DNA from: Pelagibacteraceae bacterium AG-390-A02
GTDB taxonomy: Bacteria; Pseudomonadota; Alphaproteobacteria; Pelagibacterales; Pelagibacteraceae
DNA: 64,000 bases
NCBI GenBank assembly: GCA_003278165.1
Contig: QCGU01000001.1
Location: forward strand, 1-64,000
Direction of reading: 5' to 3'
In this document: piece after piece, positions 26,065-35,188 of the stretch
How the letters are laid out: every line of letters starts with the position of its first letter
How positions within the stretch are numbered: position 1 is the first letter of the stretch
Made by a program: the position numbers and the translations under genes
The notes under the pieces: model-generated
What the model was told of the DNA's origin: nothing
The model's input: only the letters and a program-made list of their open reading frames with translations
Database searches by the model: none

Positions 26065-26670
26065 ATGGATCATAACAATATTTTAGGAACAGTGCTAGCA
26101 GGCGGTAAGTCACAAAGGTTTGGTGAGGACAAATCTCAGATATTGCTAGCTGATAAAATATTAATTGATTACATCTTGGCAGAAATAATTGATGAATTTA
26201 AAGAAGTATTAATAATATCTAATAAATCAATTAAATTTAATAATTCAGATAAAATTTCATTAATTGGAGATTTCAAAAAAGATCTTGGTCCCTTAGGGGG
26301 AGTTCTTTCAGCAATGAAATGGGTCAAAGATCATAATAAAAACTATCAATGGATAGCAACTTTTCCTGTAGATACTCCTTTTTTTAGAAAAGAAATTTTA
26401 GAGGAATTTATTAAACAAATTGATGAAAATGAAAGTAGCTTGTTTTTTATAAAATCAAATAATACTCGGCATAACATTTTTGGCTTATGGTCAATGAAAC
26501 TATTGGATCAATTAGAAAATGATTTAGAAAAAGGAGCGAGGAAAGTTGAAATGTGGGCTAACAATATTGGAGTTAAAACAATTAATATGGAGTTTCCAAA
26601 CCAAGATCCTTTCTTTAATATAAATACTAAAGAAGATTTAGAACAAGCTAAAGAATTATTAAAAAAATGA
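26065..26670 (+). CDS. mobA: Molybdenum cofactor guanylyltransferase MobA
   Basis: Adds GMP to molybdopterin to form MGD, the cofactor form used by formate dehydrogenases. The 201-residue protein shows the nucleotidyltransferase start TVLAGGKSQRFGEDKS, a middle segment LGPLGGVLSAMKW and the metal-binding ATFPVDTPFF. It is divergent from the formate dehydrogenase operon with 42 bases between start codons and overlaps moeA by four bases. Confidence 0.92.
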   Translation: MDHNNILGTVLAGGKSQRFGEDKSQILLADKILIDYILAEIIDEFKEVLIISNKSIKFNNSDKISLIGDFKKDLGPLGGVLSAMKWVKDHNKNYQWIATFPVDTPFFRKEILEEFIKQIDENESSLFFIKSNNTRHNIFGLWSMKLLDQLENDLEKGARKVEMWANNIGVKTINMEFPNQDPFFNINTKEDLEQAKELLKK

Positions 26671-27920
26671 TTAGTTACGATCAATCTAAGAAAATTTTAA
26701 AAAAAGCAAAAATTAAAATCAAAGACGAAATTATATTAAGTGAAAACTCTCTTAATAGAGTGATTTCAAATAATATTTATTCAAAGATCAATTATCCAGC
26801 AGGAGATAATGCTGCATTTGATGGATTTGCAGTTAACTCCAGAGATACTAATGGGATTAAGAAAAATTCACCAAAACAATTTAAAATAATTGGATCTATT
26901 GCTGCAGGAACTAAATCATTAAATAAAAAAATTAAAAAATACGATGCTGTTGAAATAATGACAGGTGGCATAATTCCAAAAGGTTTTGATACAATTATTC
27001 CAATAGAACAAATAATTTTTTATCCAAACAAAAATAATAAAAAATACATTTTAGTTAATCAAAAAATCAAAAAGTTTAACCATGTAAGATTTGCAGGTTC
27101 AGACTTTAGAAAAGGCGAGATTGTTGTTAAAAAAAATACAATTATTCAACCAAATCATATTTTAGCTTTTAAAACTTTAGGAATTAAAAAAATTAAGGTC
27201 AAAAAAAAAATTAATATTTTATTTTTTTCAACGGGGAATGAAATTACAGACCAAGATAACATTCCAACTTGGAAAGTTAGAAACTCTAATAGCCATTATA
27301 TCAAAAATCTTAGAGAAAACTTTTTATTCAATTTTAAAAATGGTGGTATACTTAGAGATAATCATCAAAATATTTATAAATCACAAATTAAAAAACTTAT
27401 AAATAGTGATACTGATCTATTGATAACTTCAGGGGCTGTTTCTGCAGGAAAATATGACTATATCCCTAGTGTTGTAAAGACATTTAAATTATCCAATTAT
27501 TTTAAAAGTGTAGCAATCCGACCAGGAAAACCAATTCTATTTGCTAAAATTAAAGGAAAACAAAAAGCAATCTTTGGACTTCCTGGAAATCCAATGTCAT
27601 CATCTGCCTGCTTTAGATTTTTTGTTATCCCTTTTATGGAGAATATCTTGGGATTAAGTGAAGAACAGCCTATCAGAGCGATTTTAAAAAATAGTTTCTC
27701 TAAAAAACAAAAATTTACACGATTTGCAAAAAGCAAACTAAGCACAACTAAAAATGGAAAAATAGAAGTTGAAATTTTACAAGGACAAGAGTCTTTTAGA
27801 GTTAAGTCTTTTGTTAAATCAAATATTTGGTCTTTATTGCCAGCAGGAAAATCAAAATTTAAAAAAGGGGATATCTTAGATTGTTTTTTCCCCAACTACT
27901 CTAATCAAACTTTAATTTAG
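26667..27920 (+). CDS. moeA: Molybdopterin molybdenumtransferase MoeA
   Basis: Inserts molybdate into molybdopterin-AMP. In 417 residues it has the MoeA blocks YPAGDNAAFDGFAVNS, IMTGGIIPKGFDTIIPIEQ, the MoCF-binding FFSTGNEIT and TSGAVSAGKYDYIP, and IFGLPGNPMSS with a C-terminal domain. The chain is Lys-rich but all expected domains are present. It is translationally coupled to mobA and serves the formate dehydrogenase next door. Confidence 0.92.
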   Translation: MISYDQSKKILKKAKIKIKDEIILSENSLNRVISNNIYSKINYPAGDNAAFDGFAVNSRDTNGIKKNSPKQFKIIGSIAAGTKSLNKKIKKYDAVEIMTGGIIPKGFDTIIPIEQIIFYPNKNNKKYILVNQKIKKFNHVRFAGSDFRKGEIVVKKNTIIQPNHILAFKTLGIKKIKVKKKINILFFSTGNEITDQDNIPTWKVRNSNSHYIKNLRENFLFNFKNGGILRDNHQNIYKSQIKKLINSDTDLLITSGAVSAGKYDYIPSVVKTFKLSNYFKSVAIRPGKPILFAKIKGKQKAIFGLPGNPMSSSACFRFFVIPFMENILGLSEEQPIRAILKNSFSKKQKFTRFAKSKLSTTKNGKIEVEILQGQESFRVKSFVKSNIWSLLPAGKSKFKKGDILDCFFPNYSNQTLI

Positions 27921-27969
27921 AAACGTATTTTTGTTGTAGAAAAATCTTTTTAGAATTAGATTTCTTCAT

Positions 27970-28875
27970 ATGTTAGAGTTAAGAAATCCAAAACTTGCTG
28001 TCCCAATTGTGCTGTTTGCTGGAATTTTATGGTCATTTGGACCATTGGTTGTAAGATATATGCATAGTCCCAATCTTGTTCCTTGGCAGTATATATTTGG
28101 AAGAGGTTTAACTATTTTTATACTCCTTAACCTCTACTTATATTTTGAAGAAGGAAAAAACTTCTATAAAAATTACTATAAAATAGGATTATCAGGAATA
28201 GTAGGTGGTTCGGGACTTGGAGTTGCAATGATCACTTTCATTTATTCGATAACAAATACCAGTGCCGCTGTTACTTTACTTTGTTTAGCTGCAATGCCTT
28301 TTTTTACAGCTCTTTTGGCATTTTTATTTCTTAGAGAACGGATTTCACTCAATGTTTGGATATCAATCATAATTGCAACAGCCGGTATATTGATAATGGC
28401 AATAGGTAATACAGGAGAGAAATCTTTGATAGGATTTGTATTTGGACTAACCTCATCAATAGGATTTTCAGTGTTTTCAGTTTCACTAAGATGGAGAAAA
28501 GAAACTCCTAAATTTACAACAGTTGCATTCGCTGGTTTCTTCTGTTTTGTGTTTGCATCAATTATGATTTTGTCTACTGGACAAACGTTCTTTGCTACAA
28601 GTTATAACAGTTCCTTATTTTCACTTCACGGGTTTCTGGTTTGTTCAGGATTAATTTTATATTCAATTGGTTCAAAAGCTATACCTGCTGCAGAATTGAC
28701 ATTGCTATCTTTAACCGAGGTAGTTGGTGGAATATTTTGGGTTTGGTTACCAATTTTAGGAATTAACGAAGTACCATCAACAAATACGATTATAGGAGGT
28801 TTTTTTCTATTTGTATCTTTATTTTACTACAGCTTAATTATGAGATGGAACAAGCGCCACATAGCACTAAATTAA
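27970..28875 (+). CDS. EamA / DMT-superfamily permease (creatinase operon)
   Basis: A 301-residue, roughly ten-helix membrane protein of the EamA family: GILWSFGPLVVRYMHSPN, FLFLRERISLNVW at the end of the first half and GSKAIPAAELTLLSLTEVVGGIFWVWLP in the second. It starts about 50 bases after moeA and is followed after six bases by the creatinase gene on the same strand, which suggests it moves a substrate or product of that pathway. The substrate cannot be read from the sequence. Confidence 0.85.
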   Translation: MLELRNPKLAVPIVLFAGILWSFGPLVVRYMHSPNLVPWQYIFGRGLTIFILLNLYLYFEEGKNFYKNYYKIGLSGIVGGSGLGVAMITFIYSITNTSAAVTLLCLAAMPFFTALLAFLFLRERISLNVWISIIIATAGILIMAIGNTGEKSLIGFVFGLTSSIGFSVFSVSLRWRKETPKFTTVAFAGFFCFVFASIMILSTGQTFFATSYNSSLFSLHGFLVCSGLILYSIGSKAIPAAELTLLSLTEVVGGIFWVWLPILGINEVPSTNTIIGGFFLFVSLFYYSLIMRWNKRHIALN

Positions 28876-28881
28876 ATTTTT

Positions 28882-30099
28882 ATGGAACGACCAGATTTTT
28901 TTGAACTTAAAAATGGTGAAAAAGTAAAATTACCATTTACAGATAAAGAATATAACGATCGAGTAAGTAAACTTAGATCTGTGATGGATAAAAATAATTT
29001 AGATATGGTTATTTTAACATCCATGCATAACGTTGCATATTATACAGGTTTTATTTACTGTTCTTTTGGTAGACCATACGGATGTGTCATTACCCAAAAT
29101 AAAATTTCAACAATTTCAGCTAATATTGATGCAAGTCAACCATGGCGTAGATCACATTGTGATAATGTTATTTATACTGATTGGAAAAGAGACAATTTTT
29201 TAAAAGCAATTGTATCAATTATTGGAAGAGATGAGCCTCCTAAGAATATTGGAATTGAAAATGATCATGTCACATTGGATATGAGAGAAAAAATAGGGTC
29301 TATTTTTACTTTCTCTGTATTTAGTGATGTTTCAAAAGATTTAATGAAACTTAGAATGATTAAATCTAATGAAGAAATTGAGATCATTAGAAATGGTGCA
29401 AGAATTGCAGATATTGGAGGTGAAGAAATAGCTAAAAATATTAGAGAAGACAATACTGAGATCGAGGTAGCAATTGCAGCAAGAGATAGAATGGAAAGAG
29501 AGATAGTTAAAAGCTATCCAGGTGCAGAGTATATGGATACATGGGTATGGTTTCAATCTGGTATTAACACAGATGGAGCTCACAATCCAAAGACTAATAG
29601 AAAATTAGTTAAAGGAGATATTTTATCTTTAAATACTTTTCCAATGATCTCAGGTTACTACACTGCACTGGAGAGAACTTTATTTTTAGATCATGTAGAT
29701 GATGCTTCACTTAAAGCTTGGGAAGCAAATGTTAGAATTCATAAACGAGGAATAGAATTAATTAAACCAGGTATTAAATGTTCAGATATTTGTAATGAGT
29801 TAAATGAATTGTTTGCTGAACTTGGTTACCTTCAGTATCGAACTTTTGGTTATGGTCATTCATTTGGTATGCTTTCACACTTTTATGGAAGAGAAGCTGG
29901 TTTAGAATTAAGAGAAGATATTGATACTGTTCTTGAGGAAAATATGGTCGTTTCTATGGAGCCAATGATAATGATACCAGAAGGAAATCCTGGTGCAGGT
30001 GGATATAGAGAGCATGATATTTTAGTGATTGGTAAAGATGGATCAGAAAATATTACAAAATTTCCTTTCGGGCCTGAGCATAATATTATAAAAAACTAA
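28882..30099 (+). CDS. Creatinase (creatine amidinohydrolase)
   Basis: Hydrolyses creatine to sarcosine and urea. The 405-residue sequence follows the Pseudomonas creatinase closely by memory: TSMHNVAYYTGFIYCSFGRPYG, ANIDASQPWRR, MDTWVWFQSGINTDGAHNP, LERTLFLDH, YRTFGYGHSFGMLSHFYGREAGLELREDIDTV in pieces, and SMEPMIMIPEGNPGAGGYREHDIL. The catalytic His is residue 234 and the guanidinium-binding Glu residues are 264 and 360, each two above Pseudomonas numbering. The pita-bread (M24) fold lacks a metal-binding Asp pair, as in creatinase and unlike aminopeptidase P or DddP. Confidence 0.93.
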   Translation: MERPDFFELKNGEKVKLPFTDKEYNDRVSKLRSVMDKNNLDMVILTSMHNVAYYTGFIYCSFGRPYGCVITQNKISTISANIDASQPWRRSHCDNVIYTDWKRDNFLKAIVSIIGRDEPPKNIGIENDHVTLDMREKIGSIFTFSVFSDVSKDLMKLRMIKSNEEIEIIRNGARIADIGGEEIAKNIREDNTEIEVAIAARDRMEREIVKSYPGAEYMDTWVWFQSGINTDGAHNPKTNRKLVKGDILSLNTFPMISGYYTALERTLFLDHVDDASLKAWEANVRIHKRGIELIKPGIKCSDICNELNELFAELGYLQYRTFGYGHSFGMLSHFYGREAGLELREDIDTVLEENMVVSMEPMIMIPEGNPGAGGYREHDILVIGKDGSENITKFPFGPEHNIIKN

Positions 30100-30104
30100 T
30101 CTTT

Positions 30105-31220
30105 ATGAGTGAGAATAAAACTATTGTTAATAGTTGGAATGAGTGGGATCCGTTAAAACATGTTATCGTTGGAAGAGCGGATGGTACTTGTATACCAGCA
30201 CCAGAGCCAGCATTAGATGCAAAAGTTCCTGAAGACAGTGATATGCGAGGTCAGTTTGGTCCAAGAACTAAAGACACTGTCGATAAAGCAAACGAATTGT
30301 TAGATAATTTTTCAAATATGCTTCAAAAAAGAGGTATTAAAGTTGATCGACCAACACCAATTGATTTTAATCAAAAGACATCAACACCAGATTGGGAAGC
30401 AGAAACTATGTTTGGCTGTATGCCTCCAAGAGATGTTTTGTTAACCGTGGGTAATGAAATTTTAGAAGCAACAATGAGTTACCGTTGCCGTTGGTTTGAA
30501 TATCTATGTTACCGACCACTTCTTAAAGATTATTACAATCAAGATCCTAACATGAGACACGAATCTGCTCCAAAGCCAAGATTAACTGATGCAGATTATA
30601 GAAAAGATTATCTATCGGATAAAATTGGTGTTCAAAAAAGATTAGAGTGGACCGAGAAAAAATATTTTGTAACTACAGAAGAGGAACCTTTATTTGATGC
30701 GGCAGATGTATTGAGATTTGGAAAAGACTTAGTTGTTCAACATGGATTTACAACTAATTTAAAAGGAATTGATTGGCTAAAGAGACATTATAAAGATCAT
30801 AGAGTTCATGCAGTTAACTTCCCGGGTGATCCTTATCCAATTCATATTGATGCAACTTTTACCCCAATAAAAGAAGGTTTAATAATCAATAACCCACAAA
30901 GAAGACTTCCTAACGAACAAAGAAAACTTTTTGAGAAAAATGGTTGGGAAATTGTTGATAGTGCTCAACCAGCACATAATGAACCACCGCCACTTTGCTA
31001 TTCTTCAACATGGTTATCAATGAATGTTTTAGTTTTAGATCCTAAAACAGTTTGTGTTGAGAAAAGTGAAATTTATCAAGCTGAGCAATTAGATAAACTA
31101 GGAATGGAAGTAGTTCCAGTTGAATTAAGAGATGCTTACGCATTTGGTGGAGGACTTCACTGTTGTACAGCAGATGTATACCGAGAAGGTGAATTAAAAG
31201 ATTATTTTCCAAAACAATAA
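30105..31220 (+). CDS. Arginine:glycine-type amidinotransferase
   Basis: A 371-residue amidinotransferase of the AGAT (GATM) / inosamine-phosphate amidinotransferase group. It has VNSWNEWDPLKHVIVGRADG at the start, ETMFGCMPPRDVLLTVGNEI, FDAADVLRFGKDL (catalytic Asp), PYPIHIDATFTPIKEG (catalytic His) and GGGLHCCTADVYREG, where Cys 353 aligns with the nucleophile. AGAT makes guanidinoacetate and ornithine from arginine and glycine, and the reaction is reversible. It is five bases after creatinase and two before threonine aldolase, so it likely shares their purpose. The exact acceptor is not certain. Confidence 0.9.
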   Translation: MSENKTIVNSWNEWDPLKHVIVGRADGTCIPAPEPALDAKVPEDSDMRGQFGPRTKDTVDKANELLDNFSNMLQKRGIKVDRPTPIDFNQKTSTPDWEAETMFGCMPPRDVLLTVGNEILEATMSYRCRWFEYLCYRPLLKDYYNQDPNMRHESAPKPRLTDADYRKDYLSDKIGVQKRLEWTEKKYFVTTEEEPLFDAADVLRFGKDLVVQHGFTTNLKGIDWLKRHYKDHRVHAVNFPGDPYPIHIDATFTPIKEGLIINNPQRRLPNEQRKLFEKNGWEIVDSAQPAHNEPPPLCYSSTWLSMNVLVLDPKTVCVEKSEIYQAEQLDKLGMEVVPVELRDAYAFGGGLHCCTADVYREGELKDYFPKQ

Positions 31221-31222
31221 CA

Positions 31223-32272
31223 ATGGCAAAAATAAAAACAAAGAGAGAGCGAGTTAAATTCGCATCTGATAATGTTGCAGGTGCTTGCCCCGAGGTATTA
31301 GAGGCAATCATAAAAGCAAATGAAGGAGATAGCACTCCTTATGGGAATGATCCCTTGTCAACAGAGTTACAAGATAAGTTTTCTGAAATATTTGAAAAAG
31401 AAGTTATTGTTTTTCCGACTGCATCTGGAACAGCTGCAAATGCTTTAGCTTTATCAACTATGACACCTTCATACGGAAATATTTATTGCCATAAGATGTC
31501 TCATATAAACACTGACGAATGTGGTGCTCCTGAATTTTATACAGGAGGAGGTAAATTAGTTCCTTTAACAGGAATAATGGGAAAAATAACTGCGGAAGAA
31601 TTACACCAATCTATAGGCGGAAAAGGTATTGTTCATCACACTCAACCTTCATCAGTTAGCATTACTCAAGTGTGTGAAACAGGTGAAGTTTATCAATTAG
31701 ATGAAATCAAAAAAATTGCAGACGTTACTCATAAACATAATTTAAATTTACATATGGATGGTGCTAGATTTGCTAATGCATTGGTATCTTTAGATGTAAG
31801 TCCTGCTGAAATGACATGGAAATCAGGGATTGATGTATTGTCGTTTGGAGCAACTAAAAATGGATGTTTAGCAGCAGAGGCAATTATTTTTTTTAAGCAA
31901 GAATTAGTAGGGGACATTGCTTTTTTAATGAAAAGAGCCGGGCATTTATTGTCTAAAATGCGTTTTGTCTCTGCCCAATTAGATGCTTACATTTCAAATG
32001 ATGTTTGGTTGAGAAATGCTAAGCACGCTAATGCAATGGGTAAAAAGTTAAGTGAAGGGTTAAGTAAGTATAATGATATTGAAATTGCTTATCCAACTGA
32101 GGCAAATGAAGTATTTGCAAAATTTCCAAGAAAAAAAATAGAACATCTAAATTCTGAAGGTTATAAAATGAATGAAGAAGAATTAGATGGAAAAGCAGTA
32201 AGATTAGTTGCTGCTTGGAATACTAAAGATAGCGATGTTGATGAATTGTTAAATACAATTAAAGCTAACTAG
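31223..32272 (+). CDS. ltaE: Low-specificity L-threonine aldolase
   Basis: PLP enzyme cleaving L-threonine (or allo-threonine) to glycine and acetaldehyde. In 349 residues: FASDNVAGACPEVLEAI, STPYGNDPLSTELQ, FPTASGTAANALAL, the MDGARFANA strand and the PLP lysine at residue 212 in SFGATKNGCLAAEA. The ATG follows the amidinotransferase stop by two bases. It gives glycine directly, so with creatinase upstream the operon points to glycine production. Confidence 0.92.
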   Translation: MAKIKTKRERVKFASDNVAGACPEVLEAIIKANEGDSTPYGNDPLSTELQDKFSEIFEKEVIVFPTASGTAANALALSTMTPSYGNIYCHKMSHINTDECGAPEFYTGGGKLVPLTGIMGKITAEELHQSIGGKGIVHHTQPSSVSITQVCETGEVYQLDEIKKIADVTHKHNLNLHMDGARFANALVSLDVSPAEMTWKSGIDVLSFGATKNGCLAAEAIIFFKQELVGDIAFLMKRAGHLLSKMRFVSAQLDAYISNDVWLRNAKHANAMGKKLSEGLSKYNDIEIAYPTEANEVFAKFPRKKIEHLNSEGYKMNEEELDGKAVRLVAAWNTKDSDVDELLNTIKAN

Positions 32273-32492
32273 GATTTTCTTTTAAAAACTCAATATACTC
32301 TATAACTTCATTGTACTGTTCGTCAGGAATATCTTTGTAGCTCGCATTAAATTTGCTTTTCACACAAATAGCAACATGAGCATAGGGGTTTCTTCCCTTA
32401 GGGTGGTTTGGGTGGTCAGGTAACTGTCCCACCAAATAATCGCCAGCTTCCTGAATAATTTTCCAGAGTTTACTTGCGTTTTCTTTGTTCAT
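32265..32492 (-). CDS. Small conserved-looking protein, ORF6C-like (unknown function)
   Basis: A 75-residue soluble protein with the compact motifs GDYLVGQLPDHPNHPKGRNPYAHVA and SYKDIPDEQYNEVIEYIEFL in two pieces. The second part resembles the small C-terminal domain of phage ORF6C/antirepressor-type proteins, from memory and with low certainty. It is encoded leftward, overlapping the end of the threonine aldolase gene by eight bases tail to tail and diverging from dhaK. It is a real gene by its motif-like composition and clean start, but no function can be assigned. Confidence 0.6.
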   Translation of the reverse strand: MNKENASKLWKIIQEAGDYLVGQLPDHPNHPKGRNPYAHVAICVKSKFNASYKDIPDEQYNEVIEYIEFLKENPS

Positions 32493-32523
32493 ATTAATGA
32501 TTAATTTATATACATTTTAAAAT

Positions 32524-33519
32524 ATGAAAAAAATAATTAATGAACCAAGTAATTTTGTAGATGAATCTATAGATGGTTTAATTAAATCTCATCCAAATGT
32601 TTACTCTCTAGCAGAAGATAACTCTAGAGTAATAAAAAGAGCAAAAAAATCATCCAATAAGGTAGGTCTTGTTACTGGAGGTGGGTCCGGACATTTGCCT
32701 GTATTTACAGGTTATGTTGGTGAAGGTTTATTGGATACATGTGCAATAGGATCAGTTTTTGCCTCTCCCTCTGTGGATCAAATTGCATCAGCAATTAGAA
32801 ACGCAGATAATGGAAATGGCGTTCTTTGCATTTTAGGAAATTATGGTGGTGATGTAATGAATTTTGAAATGGCTTGTGAAATAGTTAAAGATGAAGGTGT
32901 TAACACTAAAACAATTATAGTTGCGGATGACATAGCAAGTGCCAGATTAGAAGAAAAAGAAAAAAGAAGAGGAATTGCTGGGATGATTTTTGTCTTCAAA
33001 GTTGCAGGTGGTTTTGCTGAGACAGGAGTTTCCTTGGAAGAAGTTTTTAAATTAGCGAATGAAACTAATAATAATATTCGAACATTAGGTGTAGCTTTGT
33101 CACCATGTATTTTGCCTGAGGCAGGAAAACCTACATTTGAGATTGGTAAAGATGAAATAGAAATAGGAATGGGTATTCATGGAGAGCCAGGAATTTCTAG
33201 AGAAAAATTAAAAAGTGCAAATGATTTAACAGATGATATCTGTAATAGGATATTTGATGATTTTAAACTAGGTGACAATGACGAGATAAGTTTGATGATC
33301 AATAGTTTGGGAGCAACACCATTAGAGGAACTTTATATTGTTTCAAGAAGAGTAATTGAAAATATAAATAAAAACAAAACTAAAATTTATAAGAATTATG
33401 TAGGAAGATATGCGACTTCAATGGAAATGGCAGGAATGTCAGTAACAGTTTTGAAATTGAATGAGAATATTAAAAAAAATCTAATTGCTCCAAGTAATTG
33501 TCCTTTTTGGACAAATTAA
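32524..33519 (+). CDS. dhaK: Dihydroxyacetone kinase subunit DhaK-like
   Basis: Substrate-binding subunit of a two-subunit DhaK/DhaL kinase, 331 residues. Blocks: GLVTGGGSGHLPVFTGYVGEGLLD split around residues 50-70, LCILGNYGGDVMNFEMA, and the covalent substrate-binding His at residue 219 in GMGIHGEPGIS. It is followed after one base by dhaL. No DhaM (PTS phosphodonor) gene is near, so the partner may use ATP, and the sugar could be dihydroxyacetone or another keto-sugar such as erythrulose. Confidence 0.88.
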   Translation: MKKIINEPSNFVDESIDGLIKSHPNVYSLAEDNSRVIKRAKKSSNKVGLVTGGGSGHLPVFTGYVGEGLLDTCAIGSVFASPSVDQIASAIRNADNGNGVLCILGNYGGDVMNFEMACEIVKDEGVNTKTIIVADDIASARLEEKEKRRGIAGMIFVFKVAGGFAETGVSLEEVFKLANETNNNIRTLGVALSPCILPEAGKPTFEIGKDEIEIGMGIHGEPGISREKLKSANDLTDDICNRIFDDFKLGDNDEISLMINSLGATPLEELYIVSRRVIENINKNKTKIYKNYVGRYATSMEMAGMSVTVLKLNENIKKNLIAPSNCPFWTN

Positions 33520-33520
33520 A

Positions 33521-34108
33521 ATGCTAAATAAGAAAAATTTTATATTCATTTTAGAAAAACTATTTGAACAATCAAAGGTTTGTTATGATGAATTTAATTC
33601 TGCTGATGGAAAAATTGGAGATGGAGATTTAGGTATTACGATTTTACATGGACTAGAGGAGATAAATAAAAATATAGATAGTTTTTCTGAGGATATGGGT
33701 GAAAATTTTAAAATTTGCTCTAAAGCTTTTGTAAAAAGATCTGGCTCAAGTTTTGGAACTTTAATTGCATTTTCTTTAATGAATATAGCGAAAAATTTAA
33801 ATAACAAAAAAGAATGCAATCATGAAGATATTATTGTTATTTTTAAGACTGCCTTAAATACAATTATGGAAAGAGGAAAAACAAATATAGGTGATAAAAC
33901 AATTGCAGATACTTTAAATCTATTTATTCAAAAACTTGAAGAAAATAAAAATTATTCAGAACTTTTTAAGTTAGCTAGCAAAGAAGCATTGCAAAATTTT
34001 AAGGGTAAACAAATCCTTGTAGGTAGAGCTAGAATGTTTAATGAAAAAACTAAAGAACTAGATGATCCTGGAATGTATGCTTTAAGTAAGCTCTCTGAAA
34101 TTTTTTAA
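33521..34108 (+). CDS. dhaL: Dihydroxyacetone kinase subunit DhaL-like
   Basis: Nucleotide-binding subunit, about 195 residues from the ATG at 33521. The Mg-nucleotide aspartates are in DGKIGDGDLGITILHG, followed by KRSGSSFGTLIAFSL and NIGDKTIADTLNLF, then KGKQILVGRARMFNEKTKELDDPGM, which are the usual DhaL elements. The frame opens upstream into dhaK, but the first 12 residues there are untypical. It converges on a Gfo/Idh/MocA gene with six bases between stops. Confidence 0.88.
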   Translation: MLNKKNFIFILEKLFEQSKVCYDEFNSADGKIGDGDLGITILHGLEEINKNIDSFSEDMGENFKICSKAFVKRSGSSFGTLIAFSLMNIAKNLNNKKECNHEDIIVIFKTALNTIMERGKTNIGDKTIADTLNLFIQKLEENKNYSELFKLASKEALQNFKGKQILVGRARMFNEKTKELDDPGMYALSKLSEIF

Positions 34109-34114
34109 ATTAAT

Positions 34115-35188
34115 TTATTTAGGCAACCATGAATGATAAAGTGGATTATCTTTATCTATTTGAAGTTTAATGTTTTTATTTTGTCTATGAGAATCGTAAA
34201 CAGCAGTAACAAATTCTAAAGATTTTCTAGCATCTGATAAGGTTACCTCATCACTAGAAGATTCATCTAATTTGTTTGCAATCTCATCAAACATACCTGC
34301 ATACCAAGACAGTGGTTTGTCCAACTTTGAGAGTACCTTATCTATTTGAGCCTCAGTAATAGGAGCTCTTGGCAAGAAATACCACTCATCATCAGCTGGA
34401 CTATATGGTTTATCTGGAGATGCTCCAGACTCAGCTGTTAATCCTTCAAAACAAAATCTTAGTCTACTAGTGTCATTTGAAGCACCAAGTGTGATTGAGC
34501 TTGTAACCAATGCCCCATTTTCCATTTCAATTGATAGAGCAGCACAATCTTCAACCTCAATATCATTTACTCTCGTTGATAATTTAGCAAATACATTTGA
34601 AACAGGACCTAAAATCATACTTAGCAAGTCATGAATGTGTATGGAATGACTTAAAATTGCACCACCTTGTTCACCTTCCCAAGTTCCTCTCCAAGGTTTT
34701 GAATAATAATCTTTTCCTCTATTCCAATGAGTTTCTAAAGAGGCAACTAAAGGTTTTCCTGCTAAACCTGATTTCATTAATGCTTTTAATTTTGAAAATC
34801 CTGGACCATATCGATATTGGAAAACTGGAAAAATTATTTTACCAGTTTGTTTACTGATCTTTTCTAATTCATCAACTTCTTTAAGATTTGATACTAATGG
34901 CTTTTCACAAATTACATGCTTTCCAGCTTCCATAGCTTTTTTACAAGCTGAAAAATGTAAGTGGGGTGGAAGACATATATCAATGATATCAATTTCTTTC
35001 ACTTTTAATACATCATCAAAATTAAGTGATACCTTTGTTTCAGTATCTTTTGATAAAATATTATCAATAGCTTCTCTTGTAAGCCCACACAAAGTGTGAA
35101 CACTAAATCTCTCTTTAACTTTTTGAAAATCTTCATAGTGCTTGGCGCCTATGTTGGTTCCAATAATTGCTACTTGATATTTATTCAT
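34115..35188 (-). CDS. Gfo/Idh/MocA family oxidoreductase (first of a pair)
   Basis: A 357-residue NAD(P)-dependent oxidoreductase. The N-terminal Rossmann start is VAIIGTNIGAKHYED, with ICLPPHLHFSACKKAMEAGKHVICEKPL carrying the catalytic EKP lysine, then a GFO_IDH_MocA_C-type domain with HSIHIHDLLSMILG. The Gly motif GTNIGAKH is looser than the usual GxGxxG. It overlaps the next upstream gene by four bases. Substrate unknown; the family acts on sugars, inositols and related polyols. Confidence 0.85.
   Translation of the reverse strand: MNKYQVAIIGTNIGAKHYEDFQKVKERFSVHTLCGLTREAIDNILSKDTETKVSLNFDDVLKVKEIDIIDICLPPHLHFSACKKAMEAGKHVICEKPLVSNLKEVDELEKISKQTGKIIFPVFQYRYGPGFSKLKALMKSGLAGKPLVASLETHWNRGKDYYSKPWRGTWEGEQGGAILSHSIHIHDLLSMILGPVSNVFAKLSTRVNDIEVEDCAALSIEMENGALVTSSITLGASNDTSRLRFCFEGLTAESGASPDKPYSPADDEWYFLPRAPITEAQIDKVLSKLDKPLSWYAGMFDEIANKLDESSSDEVTLSDARKSLEFVTAVYDSHRQNKNIKLQIDKDNPLYHSWLPK

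Noticed and set aside
27497..27895. A 132-codon open frame on the - strand inside moeA
   Set aside because: It is antisense to conserved MoeA coding sequence, with no start signal or recognisable domain.
28882..30099. DMSP lyase DddP or Xaa-Pro aminopeptidase identity for the M24-fold gene
   Set aside because: The fold is shared, but the residues around the active site (GAHNP, LERT, SMEP, FGRPYG) follow creatinase along the whole length, and the metal-binding Asp pair of aminopeptidases/DddP is not evident.
31042..31335. A 97-codon - strand frame across the amidinotransferase / threonine aldolase junction
   Set aside because: Both sense genes are clearly real and conserved here; the antisense product has low-complexity Leu-rich composition typical of a shadow frame.
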